Positions 50,901 to 58,050 of a stretch of 64,000 bases of DNA are shown here, one piece after another. Under the pieces are notes generated by a model, which saw nothing but the letters and a program-made list of their open reading frames with translations, was not told where the DNA came from and did not search any database. Position 1 is the stretch's first letter; each line of letters starts with the position of its first letter. The translations under genes and the position numbers were made by a program. The DNA comes from Bradyrhizobium sp. BRP22 (GTDB lineage Bacteria > Pseudomonadota > Alphaproteobacteria > Rhizobiales > Xanthobacteraceae), in assembly GCF_020194175.1 (NCBI RefSeq), contig NZ_JADYVX010000002.1, forward strand, positions 62,001-126,000, in the 5' to 3' direction.

Positions 50901-51374
50901 GACCGCGGCGCGGCTCGCGGCATCGGTCGAACCGGCCATCTCTGCAGGCCTGAAGTTCGGATAGAAATCGGCGTTGCCGAGCAGTGCAACGTCGTGGGCG
51001 TAGCGCTTCGGGTCGAGCTTCATCGACGCGACGTCGGGCTGGCCGTAAGCCAGCTTGGCGCCCTTCGCCGTCGGCTGCCGGGACCCGATGGTGTTGGGGT
51101 GCTCGCCCTTGCTGCCCGGCAATGGCGTGACGCCGTTGGCGAGCGCTTTGGCACTGGCCGCGGTGACGTTGCTCTGGGTCTTGGCCTCGACCTTGGCCGT
51201 GTCGATCGCGGGCGCCGCGGGTGCCGCACCGCCATAATCGCTACCGCCAGCATCGGTCCAACGGCCGTGCTCATCGCGCGGCTGGCTTGGATCGAAGTCC
51301 CGAAAGAATTGCTGTTTGGCGCGCTGGAAGCGGTGCGCGATCAGCGCTTTGATTTGCGCATCAATGACGGACAT
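47949..51374 (-). CDS. Large probable virion cargo protein with ADP-ribosyltransferase domain
   Basis: The open frame encodes 1141 residues. Residues about 100-480 form a conserved-looking domain (YAALSPTKDWDQN; KVRSFYNNILD; VTIDTHAVGAAL) resembling phage DUF7178-type or HhH-GPD-like proteins. Residues about 490-560 have odd composition and overlap a separate 61-residue frame. The second half has an acidic region, then a C-terminal ADP-ribosyltransferase: TLQLYRGIRL near 1025 (Arg), AASTSLNAG near 1065 (Ser-Thr-Ser) and HSEREVVV near 1110 (Glu-x-Glu). Each half starts with a PRDEHGRW or PRDPAGTPTGGQF motif as seen in capsid-associated proteins. ADP-ribosylation of host proteins after injection is likely by analogy with T4 Alt. 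Whether this is one protein or a readthrough fusion of two is unresolved. Confidence 0.75.
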   Translation of the reverse strand: MSVIDAQIKALIAHRFQRAKQQFFRDFDPSQPRDEHGRWTDAGGSDYGGAAPAAPAIDTAKVEAKTQSNVTAASAKALANGVTPLPGSKGEHPNTIGSRQPTAKGAKLAYGQPDVASMKLDPKRYAHDVALLGNADFYPNFRPAEMAGSTDAASRAAVDHMKANLKFLYSFADPHTQVWYDGARALVDDRAKLWGFNDASVAAVYAALSPTKDWDQNVHIADMLMKTYKTQQGHRWDDAMDAKAKALWSDKNQAVVDLVRGKTLGELESPAEKALWIRTYDETHNSTDYRTVLPNGALGAIARNKHGSPAKVVWQSLASITNAVKALEANGDTATISAAMGTAHKVRSFYNNILDPHSANGDVTIDTHAVGAALLRSLSNKTVPVLHNFGLAPDKADKPDGWEAAGASVKTGLSGLYPVYAEAYREAAKELGIQPRQLQSAVWVVKREAFGNLSKKQIGAIEDAWRTYHGNPKQTLEATQQTIAELAGLKKHERHYRHDEEGRRLGDAGELHRDGLGQAAAGMDGGAGNGIAERIARLDAVRDARRRAAAEEVARAERASRWQQLRQKWDESQHPRDPAGTPTGGQFTSSGGGGSSGSGGEAAAVQADPEVVNVGGDKWNQEIAKELEREYQAARPELEALATDAVGESTVTEPDEDEEEAPYVPEEWDSLSGDDQTEAESEYKNKNHDDYLQSETDNWYSESAPDDARVMVAADFNDGTTTDWVSETLDDLRNDRKADGLPDFPFTDQQIMDALTIDYEAYGGGGTNDPEFSWDDDKLTAPAGYDPNQPTLPGIEPQEPADYLTAGMREEIEKALEDAFNKQGDDQAGKMDPPDYLGESVDEYLGESWSMMSDSEKFAWLESNTNILEKYQEAADTAAAPQELVVEALPSKFDPLQQNASAEQYQRTQALARYLSAERAVQVLEDRKLPVPSRQALANIDSQLWGAWKSSSTSKNGMLLQVATAEELEGRLNAKTATEINPDAMKRYADQYYPNIGGYAGVKAYVRAKWEVTQYLLDKGGIKTLQLYRGIRLPPEVIAKRFKHLPAGRKIEGHTLMPTLEVVRNGAASTSLNAGVSNGWGADANRIVLRIEVPRTAALSVPAYGINVHSEREVVVAGTAWKGWDAWRGTAPDFHKVPLAA
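49715..49900 (-). CDS. Nested 61-residue protein overlapping the cargo gene
   Basis: In a different frame within the cargo gene, an ATG at 49900 opens a 61-residue protein (KKAGVSVTRESYIEMAWGK; EWTAELEMELPKELQ). Its codons have very high third-position GC and its style matches small proteins usually found beside phage head genes. The overlapping long frame looks non-native there. I think this frame is genuinely coding. Confidence 0.65.
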   Translation of the reverse strand: MNDIIDMMKKAGVSVTRESYIEMAWGKPLPEWTAELEMELPKELQDWTLFEMRDGELQLKK

Positions 51375-51825
51375 TGCCCCGCCGCTCCAGCCGCTTCAGC
51401 CGTTCGTCGATTTCGTCGAGCCGCCGCAAAACCGTTTCGAGCCGCCGGCCCAGCTCGGCTTCCCCGGTCGCAGTGAAATGCAATTCAATCCAATCGCCGT
51501 CGCCGTTACAGCGATAGATGCCGATCGCGGCTTGATCCAACACTCGGTCACGAAGACTGAGCAGTTTGAGATGTTCGGAATGCTTCAGCGTGATTCCGGC
51601 GTCGAACAAGACTGTCTTGGTAACGGCGACGGCACATGCTCGGCCGTGCGGATCGATGCTGCCGGACGGTCCGCGGCCGAACGATTCGATGATGCCCGCG
51701 CCTTTGATACAGACGGTGTTGCCCTTGACGCCGCCGCCTTCCGGCGAAAGATCGACGAGCCTCGCGCACGCCACATCGACAATTGGCGGTTCACCGTGTT
51801 CGCAACGCCATGGCAAAATCGACAA
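51361..51825 (-). CDS. Phage hypothetical protein
   Basis: A 154-residue protein. The N-terminus is Cys/His-containing (PWRCEHGEPPIVDVACARL); the C-terminus is a charged coil (RRLETVLRRLDEIDERLKR). It precedes the cargo gene by a 14-bp overlap. No family recognised. Confidence 0.6.
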   Translation of the reverse strand: MSILPWRCEHGEPPIVDVACARLVDLSPEGGGVKGNTVCIKGAGIIESFGRGPSGSIDPHGRACAVAVTKTVLFDAGITLKHSEHLKLLSLRDRVLDQAAIGIYRCNGDGDWIELHFTATGEAELGRRLETVLRRLDEIDERLKRLERRGNVRH

Positions 51826-51829
51826 GCCA

Positions 51830-52153
51830 TTACCTCACCTTGTTCGCTGGGTGCCGTGGATCGATCGGCCAGCCGTCATCGTCGATGTCGCTCGAGTAGC
51901 CGTGCAGATCGATGCGCCGCTTGTGGATGTCGTGACAGTCGAAACAGAGCGACTGCAGCGGGCCGAGCCGAAACTTATTCCAGTCGCCATTGTGCGGCTC
52001 GACATGGTCGGCAACCCTGGCCGGCGTGACCACGCCGCGCGCCAGGCACATCTTGCACAGCGGTTCGTGGGTGAGCTGCAGCCGACGCAGACGCTGCCAG
52101 ACCGCGGTGTCGTAGAAGTGCTGCCACTGGGTGCGGGTCGAGCTTTCGTCCAT
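51830..52153 (-). CDS. HNH endonuclease
   Basis: A 107-residue HNH nuclease. CKMCLARG near residue 33, RVADHVEPHNGDWNKF near 46 (the first conserved His and Asn) and CFDCHDIHKRR near 70 complete the motif with its zinc ribbon. Such small HNH proteins are usually encoded beside phage terminase and cut DNA during packaging. It is coupled to the GH25 gene at its start. Good confidence in family. Confidence 0.9.
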   Translation of the reverse strand: MDESSTRTQWQHFYDTAVWQRLRRLQLTHEPLCKMCLARGVVTPARVADHVEPHNGDWNKFRLGPLQSLCFDCHDIHKRRIDLHGYSSDIDDDGWPIDPRHPANKVR

Positions 52154-52935
52154 CAGCGCAGATCAGGTCCGCGCGGGATCAACAGCCGTCGACGGCGGCG
52201 GCCCCGTCGTTCGCTGACCTCGTCGCCATTGACGGTCACCAGCACTCCGATGTTCTCGGGCGCCATGATGCCCACCGTCACGACCTCGCTCGGCTCCGGC
52301 TTCGGCGGCTTCGGCGGCGCGACCCCTCCCGGACTGATCCATCGCACCAGTTCGTCGTTGTCGCCATCGAAGCGGTTGAGATCGACATTGGTGTCGTCGA
52401 TGCCGTCGACTTCGCCGCTCTCCGAATACTGCCACAGGGTCCAGTGCGGATAGGTGCCGCTCGGCCAGCTCGGCGTGCCGGTCGTGTACTGCGCGAGCCA
52501 GAGATCGGTGTTCTCGGCGAGATAATCGTCGCAGTCGATACCAAGCTGCTCTTTCAGGAGATGACCGCTGTAAACCGTAACCTGCAGCCCGCGCGGATCA
52601 GCCTTCAGAACCTCCACCGCTTCGAGCAGATCCGGCAACTGAAGTCCATCTTCCTCATAGTCAATGACCATCCTCTCGCCGCCAACCGGATCAACCACCG
52701 ACAGATAGAATTCCATCTGTTTGGCAGCGTTGCCCGGCTTGATCCAATGATAGGTGCAGCAGGCGATGCCGGCGGCGGTGGCGTTGATGTAATTGGCGGC
52801 GCGGTTCGGATCGATGTAGCTCGTCCCCTCGGTCGCTTTCATGATGCAAGCAACCACACCCTGCGCGGCGACTTCTTCGAAGTCCGGAAAACCTTGCCAA
52901 TGCGAGATATCGATGCAGCTCGGGTGATCGCTCAT
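52153..52935 (-). CDS. GH25 muramidase (endolysin)
   Basis: A 260-residue lysozyme of glycoside hydrolase family 25. IDISHWQGFPDF with Asp9 and VIDYEEDG with Asp92/Glu94 are the catalytic signature; later CTYHWIKPG and YTTGTPSWPSG fit the family barrel. Family knowledge: it cleaves the MurNAc-GlcNAc bond at lysis. The C-terminal 50 residues are Pro-rich and then Arg-rich and look like a linker or tail. No signal peptide; release probably needs a holin. Overlaps its upstream neighbour by ATGA. Confidence 0.9.
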   Translation of the reverse strand: MSDHPSCIDISHWQGFPDFEEVAAQGVVACIMKATEGTSYIDPNRAANYINATAAGIACCTYHWIKPGNAAKQMEFYLSVVDPVGGERMVIDYEEDGLQLPDLLEAVEVLKADPRGLQVTVYSGHLLKEQLGIDCDDYLAENTDLWLAQYTTGTPSWPSGTYPHWTLWQYSESGEVDGIDDTNVDLNRFDGDNDELVRWISPGGVAPPKPPKPEPSEVVTVGIMAPENIGVLVTVNGDEVSERRGRRRRRLLIPRGPDLR

Positions 52936-53171
52936 GGGGATTTCTCCGCGTCCTCGATCAATTTGCGCACCTGGTCGCAGCTCTCGACCACGCTGACGAA
53001 CTTGCCATCGCTGGTCGAGATCATGCAGCGCGCGTCTTGGGTCAGATGCTTGTTTTGGCTGCCGGGCAACGCCGCCCGCATCGTGGTGATCTGCTCCGGA
53101 TTGAGCGCGATCTCGTGACCGTCCGGACCGTGCAGCAGCACCAGGCGGAGCACGATCAGAGCGATGTCCAT
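52932..53171 (-). CDS. Small phage hypothetical protein
   Basis: A 79-residue protein (MDIALIVLRLVLLHGPDGH and on). The LLHGPDGHEI-NPEQI pattern resembles a short FlbD-like protein seen in other prophages. It overlaps the muramidase gene by ATGA, so it may be linked to lysis or merely cotranslated. Confidence 0.55.
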   Translation of the reverse strand: MDIALIVLRLVLLHGPDGHEIALNPEQITTMRAALPGSQNKHLTQDARCMISTSDGKFVSVVESCDQVRKLIEDAEKSP

Positions 53172-53177
53172 GCGGCG

Positions 53178-53447
53178 CTATTGCATCCTTCCGGAGGTAC
53201 CAGGGATGGGGCGCGGGCGGCGCGGCTCCGGAGGCCGTTGCAGGAAGATCGCGGCGGTGCACTGCTTCTTCGGCTTGCTGCAGTTGTAGCTGCAGATCGT
53301 GCTGCCGCAGGCCGTGGTGCACGTGGTCTTTCCCCCACACTGCGCCTTCACGTCGGCCGGCGTGGTCTTGATCACGGTGACGGCCGACGCTTCGGTGGTC
53401 AGGAAGCCGAACGCGGCCACAGCCACAGCAAAAACCAATGTCCGCAT
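53178..53447 (-). CDS. Secreted cysteine-rich small protein
   Basis: An 89-residue protein with a clear signal peptide (MRTLVFAVAVAAFGFLTTEA and cleavage near ASA) and a Cys-rich middle (QCGGKTTCTTACGST, CSYNC, KKQC). Disulfide bonding in the periplasm is likely. It lies in the lysis-gene neighbourhood and could be a small moron or spanin-like accessory. Unknown function. Confidence 0.6.
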   Translation of the reverse strand: MRTLVFAVAVAAFGFLTTEASAVTVIKTTPADVKAQCGGKTTCTTACGSTICSYNCSKPKKQCTAAIFLQRPPEPRRPRPIPGTSGRMQ

Positions 53448-53470
53448 TTTTGCTCCCCCCTTAGTGATCA

Positions 53471-53824
53471 TTAGGTGTTTGTGGTGTCGACCGCGACAGC
53501 GAATTCCCGACGCGCTGCCTGCGCAACCGGATACTCGCGCGTGCCAGACCGCAGCTTGAGGAACGCGACGGCTTTCAAGTACTCGGTCAGCGAAGCGATG
53601 ACGACCGCCGAACCAGGCACCACCACCAGCGTGATCGCCTTGCCACTGACGTCGACGAGATCGTTGTAGCCGTTGCCGTCAGACGAAATCTGAAACGTCA
53701 AATTGGCCGGCGTCCATTCCGCAGGCATCGTGAAGCGAACGATGGTGCCGCTGGTGCAATCCAGGCCATCGGACAGGGACTCGCCTTGCTGAATGACCGG
53801 ACCATTGAGAACAGCCAGCGCCAT
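53471..53824 (-). CDS. Phage hypothetical beta-rich protein
   Basis: A 117-residue protein (VIQQGESLSDGLDCTSGTI near 10; PANLTFQISSDG; LRSGTREYPVAQAA). It resembles small decoration-like or structural proteins in other phages by sequence style, but I cannot name a family. Located between the terminase and lysis genes. Confidence 0.6.
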   Translation of the reverse strand: MALAVLNGPVIQQGESLSDGLDCTSGTIVRFTMPAEWTPANLTFQISSDGNGYNDLVDVSGKAITLVVVPGSAVVIASLTEYLKAVAFLKLRSGTREYPVAQAARREFAVAVDTTNT

Positions 53825-53836
53825 TGTCGTCTCCTG

Positions 53837-54043
53837 TCATCGCATGTACTCGCGGCGGAGCTTGTGGGTGATCATATCGGTGACGTCGACCCAGCCGATA
53901 TCGTCGCGCAAATGGGAGGCCGCTATCGCGGCCTGCAGCGCGCGGTCGTCGGTGAACATCGGCTGGATCGCGCAATCGCCGCGATGCTTGCCATTCTCAG
54001 GCTCCTCGACGCCGTAGAAGGTTTGCAGCTTCCACCAAGTCAT
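53837..54043 (-). CDS. Small phage protein
   Basis: A 68-residue protein (MTWWKLQTFYGVEEPENGK and on). It overlaps the upstream gene by ATGA. No recognised family. Confidence 0.55.
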   Translation of the reverse strand: MTWWKLQTFYGVEEPENGKHRGDCAIQPMFTDDRALQAAIAASHLRDDIGWVDVTDMITHKLRREYMR

Positions 54044-54300
54044 GGCCTCGACATCCGCATGTACAGCTCGCAGGCCGTGGTGGCGAAGTCGTCGGCGTTG
54101 AGCTGCAGCTTGTCCTGCGCCAAATGCACCGCGGCCTCGAGCAGCGCGGCGACCTCGACCGCGGCACGCTTTTCCTCCGACAGCGCCACCTCGACTGCGG
54201 CGAGCTTGCCGAGGATGTGGCTGATTACGTTGCTGCAGGTGATGGCGTAGGCTTCGGCGTCCTGCAGCTCGCGCTCGCTCCAGTCGTCGCGATCAATCAT
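54040..54300 (-). CDS. Small helical phage protein
   Basis: An 86-residue helical, Ala/Glu-rich protein (LQDAEAYAITCSNVISHIL near 12). Coupled by ATGA overlaps on both sides (54040-54043 and 54297-54300). Function unknown. Confidence 0.6.
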   Translation of the reverse strand: MIDRDDWSERELQDAEAYAITCSNVISHILGKLAAVEVALSEEKRAAVEVAALLEAAVHLAQDKLQLNADDFATTACELYMRMSRP

Positions 54301-54398
54301 GCTGGCAACAGCCAGACGATCGCGATCAGCACGACCGCACCGACGATCAGCGCGATCCAGATCCTGCGCGTGGCGCTATCAATCGGTCCCAAACTCAT
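54297..54398 (-). CDS. 33-residue single-pass membrane protein
   Basis: Not apparent to typical length cut-offs. It begins MSLGPIDSATRR and continues as one hydrophobic helix (IWIALIVGAVVLIAIVWLL). ATGA overlaps the terminase stop at 54395-54398 and the next start at 54297-54300. The double coupling and clean helix support a real gene, perhaps a holin-like or superinfection protein. Confidence 0.65.
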   Translation of the reverse strand: MSLGPIDSATRRIWIALIVGAVVLIAIVWLLPA

Positions 54399-55990
54399 GC
54401 AATTAAACTTTCAATATCGACCGGCTGCTCGGTGACGCGGTCGCGGGAACGCAGGCCGAGCATCATCGCGAGAGCAACCGCGCCGTCGATGCGGAAGCGC
54501 GCCTTGTCCTTGTCGAGCTTGCGGTTGCCGGCGGGATCCATCGTCGCCACCGCGTTGGCCATGTTCCAGGTCAGGCACGGATTGTGTGGATGGATCAGCT
54601 TGCGTTCGATCACCGCCAGCTCGAGCGCATCGATCGCCGGCCCCATGTCGCGGTAGCCTTGGCCCCACGGCACCATGCGCAGGCCGTCCTCGTGGCTCTT
54701 CGCAGCTTCGGCCCCCTTGTCCTCCCAGGCCGCCAGCCCGATGCGGTCGAACTCGCGCATCAGATCGGCGATGCGCCAACGGTCGTAGGCCAGGCCCTTG
54801 ACGTTGTAGCGGCCGACCAGCTCGGCGATCAGAAGCGCAATCGCCTCGGGATCGATCGAGCGCCCCGCGGAAGCCAGCAGGTGACCTTGATCGCGCCATT
54901 GTTCATAGCGGTGGGTGCCGGCGCCGAAGTCGCGCAACGAATGATCGGCGAGATGATCAGCCGGCTTCCAGAAGAACGGCTGGATCCGCACCGGCTCTTC
55001 CGCGCTGCCGGCGACCAGCGCGGTCAGGTCGGCGACGCTGGAGAGATCGAGCGCCAGGTAAATATCCTCGCCGTCGACCAGCGCCGCGTCGTCCCTGGTA
55101 CCGCCGCACGCCATCCATTCGGCGCGGCTAATCAGGCTCGAGATCGGCGAGATCCGCTGATTGAGAAAAAGATTTCTGACCTTCGGCTCTTCAGCAGGTA
55201 ACCGCTTGGCCTTGCGCACCGCGGCGACGAGATCCTCGCGATTACGGAAGACGCCGAGCGCCGGGTTGGCCTTCAACCATTGCGTCTCGTCGTCAAGCTC
55301 GCAATCCTCGTCGGCGGCGTACAGGTGGCAGACGATTGAGGGATCGATCTTGCTGATGCCATCGTCGATCAGCTTGCTGAGCACGTGCTCGGGATCATTC
55401 GACTGGGTCGAGATCACGATGAAGAGCGGCTCCTCGCGGGCGCCGAACGCGGTGTCGAGCACGTCATAGAGGTCGCGGTTGCGCGCCTGCGCCAATTCGT
55501 CATAGATCACGACGCTCGGCAGGTAGCCGTGCTTGGTGCCGACCTCGCTGGAAACCGCGCGATAGACGGAGCCCGTGCGCCGCGCCACCATGGTCTTGGT
55601 CGAGGAGATGATGTCGATCTGCGCGCGCAGCTCGGGCTCGAGTTCGACGATCTGGCGCGCGAACTTGAACACGATCGCGGCCTGGTCGCGATCATTGGCG
55701 GCGGAGTAAATCTCGCCGTTGACGATCGCCTCAGGGCCGACCAGGTGCGCCAGCACGATCGCCGCGATCAGCGCCGTCTTCCCGTTCTTGCGCGCAATCG
55801 ACAGGATCGCCCGCCGCACCGCGCGGTTGGCGCCGACATGCGGCTCATAGATGTCGCGGATGAAGTCCTTCTGAAACGGCTCCAGCTTGAACCGCTTGCC
55901 GGCGCCGATCCCAGATGGCACGGTCAGGCATTCGATGAAGCGGATGACTTTGTCGGCGCGCTGCGCCTTGCGGACAATCGGCAGTGTCAC
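54395..55990 (-). CDS. Terminase large subunit
   Basis: A 531-residue packaging motor. Walker A-like ARKNGKT at residues 66-72, Walker B SVVIYDEL near 165, and a nuclease domain with acidic residues (LALDLSSVADLTALV near 310; YDRWR near 405; DGAVALAMMLG near 508) form the usual ATPase-nuclease pair. Family knowledge: it cuts concatemers and pumps DNA into the prohead. It overlaps the small subunit by ATGA-type junction. Confidence 0.93.
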   Translation of the reverse strand: MTLPIVRKAQRADKVIRFIECLTVPSGIGAGKRFKLEPFQKDFIRDIYEPHVGANRAVRRAILSIARKNGKTALIAAIVLAHLVGPEAIVNGEIYSAANDRDQAAIVFKFARQIVELEPELRAQIDIISSTKTMVARRTGSVYRAVSSEVGTKHGYLPSVVIYDELAQARNRDLYDVLDTAFGAREEPLFIVISTQSNDPEHVLSKLIDDGISKIDPSIVCHLYAADEDCELDDETQWLKANPALGVFRNREDLVAAVRKAKRLPAEEPKVRNLFLNQRISPISSLISRAEWMACGGTRDDAALVDGEDIYLALDLSSVADLTALVAGSAEEPVRIQPFFWKPADHLADHSLRDFGAGTHRYEQWRDQGHLLASAGRSIDPEAIALLIAELVGRYNVKGLAYDRWRIADLMREFDRIGLAAWEDKGAEAAKSHEDGLRMVPWGQGYRDMGPAIDALELAVIERKLIHPHNPCLTWNMANAVATMDPAGNRKLDKDKARFRIDGAVALAMMLGLRSRDRVTEQPVDIESLIA

Positions 55991-56493
55991 TCGTTCGCCG
56001 CAAGCAGCCCGTCGAACTTGCTCTTGGGCTCGTCACCCGACGCGGTGCCGGAGATGCGGGTGCGGCTCGACGGCGTGAAGCCGAACTCGACAGCGTAGCG
56101 CATCACGTGGAGCCCGGCGGTGGCGGCGATCTTGACCAGCGGGTTGGCGACCTTGCCGCCCATCGCGCCCTCGACAACCAGCGCGTGAAAGCGCGGGTCA
56201 TCCTTCGCCATCTCGTCCAGCGCGGCCTCGGCGTCGCACCAGCGCGCGTAAGCGAGACAGTAGAGCGACAGCGGCCGATAGTCGGCGATGGTCAGCAGCC
56301 CGAGCCGGTGCAGTTCCGGCGCGATCCGATTCCACTCCTCGCGAGCGTCGGCCTTGTGCCGGATGTTGTGCGGCGGCGGCGGACAGGTCTCCTCCCGGAG
56401 CGGATGCAGCTCGCCCTTCGGCAGGGCATGATGCCCCGGAACGCCCCGGAGCAGCTTTAACGCTGTCGGCTTGGGTTTGGCGCCTCGTTGCAT
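55987..56493 (-). CDS. Terminase small subunit (P27 family)
   Basis: A 168-residue protein with the P27-type pattern (KPKPTALKLLRGVPG near the N-terminus; EEWNRIAPELHRLGLLTIAD near 52; NPLVKIAATAGLHVMRYAVEFGF with its conserved end). Family knowledge: it recognises the packaging site and loads the large subunit. It is the first gene of the leftward packaging-morphogenesis operon. Confidence 0.9.
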   Translation of the reverse strand: MQRGAKPKPTALKLLRGVPGHHALPKGELHPLREETCPPPPHNIRHKADAREEWNRIAPELHRLGLLTIADYRPLSLYCLAYARWCDAEAALDEMAKDDPRFHALVVEGAMGGKVANPLVKIAATAGLHVMRYAVEFGFTPSSRTRISGTASGDEPKSKFDGLLAANE

Positions 56494-56828
56494 CGTGGAA
56501 CTCCTAACGGAACAGGCGGAACTCTCCGGAATGGTGTCCAGATGCCGCTGAAGAGAAGATTTTTGCTGTTTGAGAATTCGTGCGTTACTACCGTCGCACC
56601 CGGCGGCTGAGTTCCGCGCACCGGGAACTCATTTAGTGCGGACTACACCGGGCCTATTTTGGAGCCGTCGCCAAATCTTTAATGATTTCCGTTACTTGCG
56701 ACGGACAAAACTTTACTTTTCCACTGGGAACCGAAATTCTGGGGACGCTAATTTTGGAGCGCCGCCGCGCTGGGAAATGCTGGAACTTCGGATTTTCCCA
56801 AGTTCCCCCCGCCCCATGGTTCGCGCCC
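56494..56828. other. Intergenic region before the terminase operon
   Basis: No gene recognised over 335 bp. It has several local inverted repeats such as around 56617-56630. The packaging (cos/pac) site often lies near the terminase small subunit, so it may be here, but no consensus exists to confirm it. It probably also holds the late promoter. Confidence 0.4.
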
Positions 56829-57203
56829 TCAGTTCACGCTCCGCATCGCCGACGGCAACGCCGGCAGATCGATCGGCTTGCCGCGGTCCATGTCGACAAG
56901 CGGTTGCCTAAGCTCGATACGAAGGTCGGCGATCTCGACGCATAATGCGGCGGTCTTGGCTTCGGCCTGCGCCTGGGCGTTTTCGAGTGCGGCCTGTCGC
57001 AGCAGCTGGATTTCCAGTTCGTCGTCGAGGTTCTGGCCGAGCCGGCTGGAGCCGCGCGCCAGCTCGAGCACTAGCCGCTCAAGCTCGAGAACCTGCGCCC
57101 GCAGCGCGGTGACCTCCGGCGTGGCCGCTGTCGCCTGGCGTTCGTCTTCTGCCCCTCTTCGCGCGCGCGCTGAATATCGCTGGATTCCGCCACCGGGTGT
57201 CAC
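56829..57203 (-). CDS. Coiled-coil hypothetical protein
   Basis: About 124 residues if GTG 57203 is used; the start is uncertain. The main part is a strong coiled coil (ALRAQVLELERLVLELARG; ALENAQAQAEAKTAAL). It precedes the terminase operon on the same strand, and may be a phage accessory. Function unknown. Confidence 0.45.
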   Translation of the reverse strand: MTPGGGIQRYSARARRGAEDERQATAATPEVTALRAQVLELERLVLELARGSSRLGQNLDDELEIQLLRQAALENAQAQAEAKTAALCVEIADLRIELRQPLVDMDRGKPIDLPALPSAMRSVN

Positions 57204-57249
57204 ATTTTTCGGCCGCGCGGACGGTCGCAGGGGGGGTGGCTGCGAACGA

Positions 57250-57642
57250 CTAGGGCGTGAAAGCAGAGACCAAGGCCGCGCCGAACGTATACATCGACGC
57301 TCTCGACAAGACGATCGCGAGAGCAGCGAAGACAATGGGCACACCGACTTCTAGGATTTTGCGCGCTTGCCTCAGGTGCCGAGGCAGCCGTCTAATCCCC
57401 AGTCGTTTTTCTGCCTTCAGTACCGCCGCATCTGCGGCTTCTTTCACCGCAATGTATGGCTCCCACCATGGGTCCAGGTCCGAGTCGGGGCGGTCCTCGC
57501 GGTACTCGCGTTCACTTTGTGCGATGCTTTCTTCTGTCTCTTGAGCGGCTCTTTCGGCGGCCTTGACGCGCTCTCCCTCTATGTATTCGACAAACAATTT
57601 CGCTGTCTCACGTTCCCGCAGTAGATCGGTAGCCGCACGCAA
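57250..57642 (-). CDS. Charged protein with C-terminal membrane helix
   Basis: A 130-residue protein: a charged helical region (residues 1-95, rich in Glu/Arg/Lys) followed by a hydrophobic segment (ILEVGVPIVFAALAIVLS near 97-114). It starts with TTG 57642 within the end of the previous gene, a 35-bp overlap. It may pair with that protein at the membrane. Unknown family. Confidence 0.5.
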   Translation of the reverse strand: MRAATDLLRERETAKLFVEYIEGERVKAAERAAQETEESIAQSEREYREDRPDSDLDPWWEPYIAVKEAADAAVLKAEKRLGIRRLPRHLRQARKILEVGVPIVFAALAIVLSRASMYTFGAALVSAFTP

Positions 57643-57910
57643 AGACGAAACTCAGCAGCAGCAACATGACCGCCAGCGCCAGAAGCATCGGGAGAACGTC
57701 AATCCGGTTTCCAAAATCGAGCGGAATTAAGCTGGTGGATTGAAGACGCACATTGAATAGCACGACCGCTGCACACACTGCCGAAGCGATGATGAGTTGG
57801 CGGCCGGTGCGCATGGTCTCGGATCGCAGCGGATCGCCGTACAACCCCTCTAAGAAACTGCTGGTCAGCTTTTCGGATGACGCATCTATTTCAGGACTAT
57901 TGTCGCTCAC
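57608..57910 (-). CDS. Two-helix membrane protein
   Basis: About 100 residues from GTG 57910: a charged N-terminus, then two membrane helices (LIIASAVCAAVVLFNVRL; LPMLLALAVMLLLLSFVFA). It is transcribed divergently from the PIN nuclease gene 140 bp away. A membrane partner of a nuclease is one possible reading. Start uncertain; ATG 58009 is possible. Confidence 0.5.
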   Translation of the reverse strand: MSDNSPEIDASSEKLTSSFLEGLYGDPLRSETMRTGRQLIIASAVCAAVVLFNVRLQSTSLIPLDFGNRIDVLPMLLALAVMLLLLSFVFACGYRSTAGT

Positions 57911-58050
57911 TTGCCCCGGTCCCCACGTGTTTTCCCCGCATTTCCAGCCTCGGAGCCAGCGCCGGCCCAAAAGCGCGTGGCGATGCCACCTCAACTTGAG
58001 GTAATTCATTTTGTCAACGATGGGCGCGAATCGCCCGAAGCTGAGGACAC

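Noticed and set aside
50214..51476. 420-residue plus-strand frame opposite the N-terminal half of the cargo gene
   Set aside because: Antisense to a domain with recognisable phage motifs; no motif or start signal in the plus frame.
52936..53340. N-terminal extension of the GH25 muramidase reading upstream to 53340
   Set aside because: The extension overlaps two other genes in different frames and reads as low-complexity Arg/His/Gln sequence; the catalytic domain begins right at the ATG 52935.
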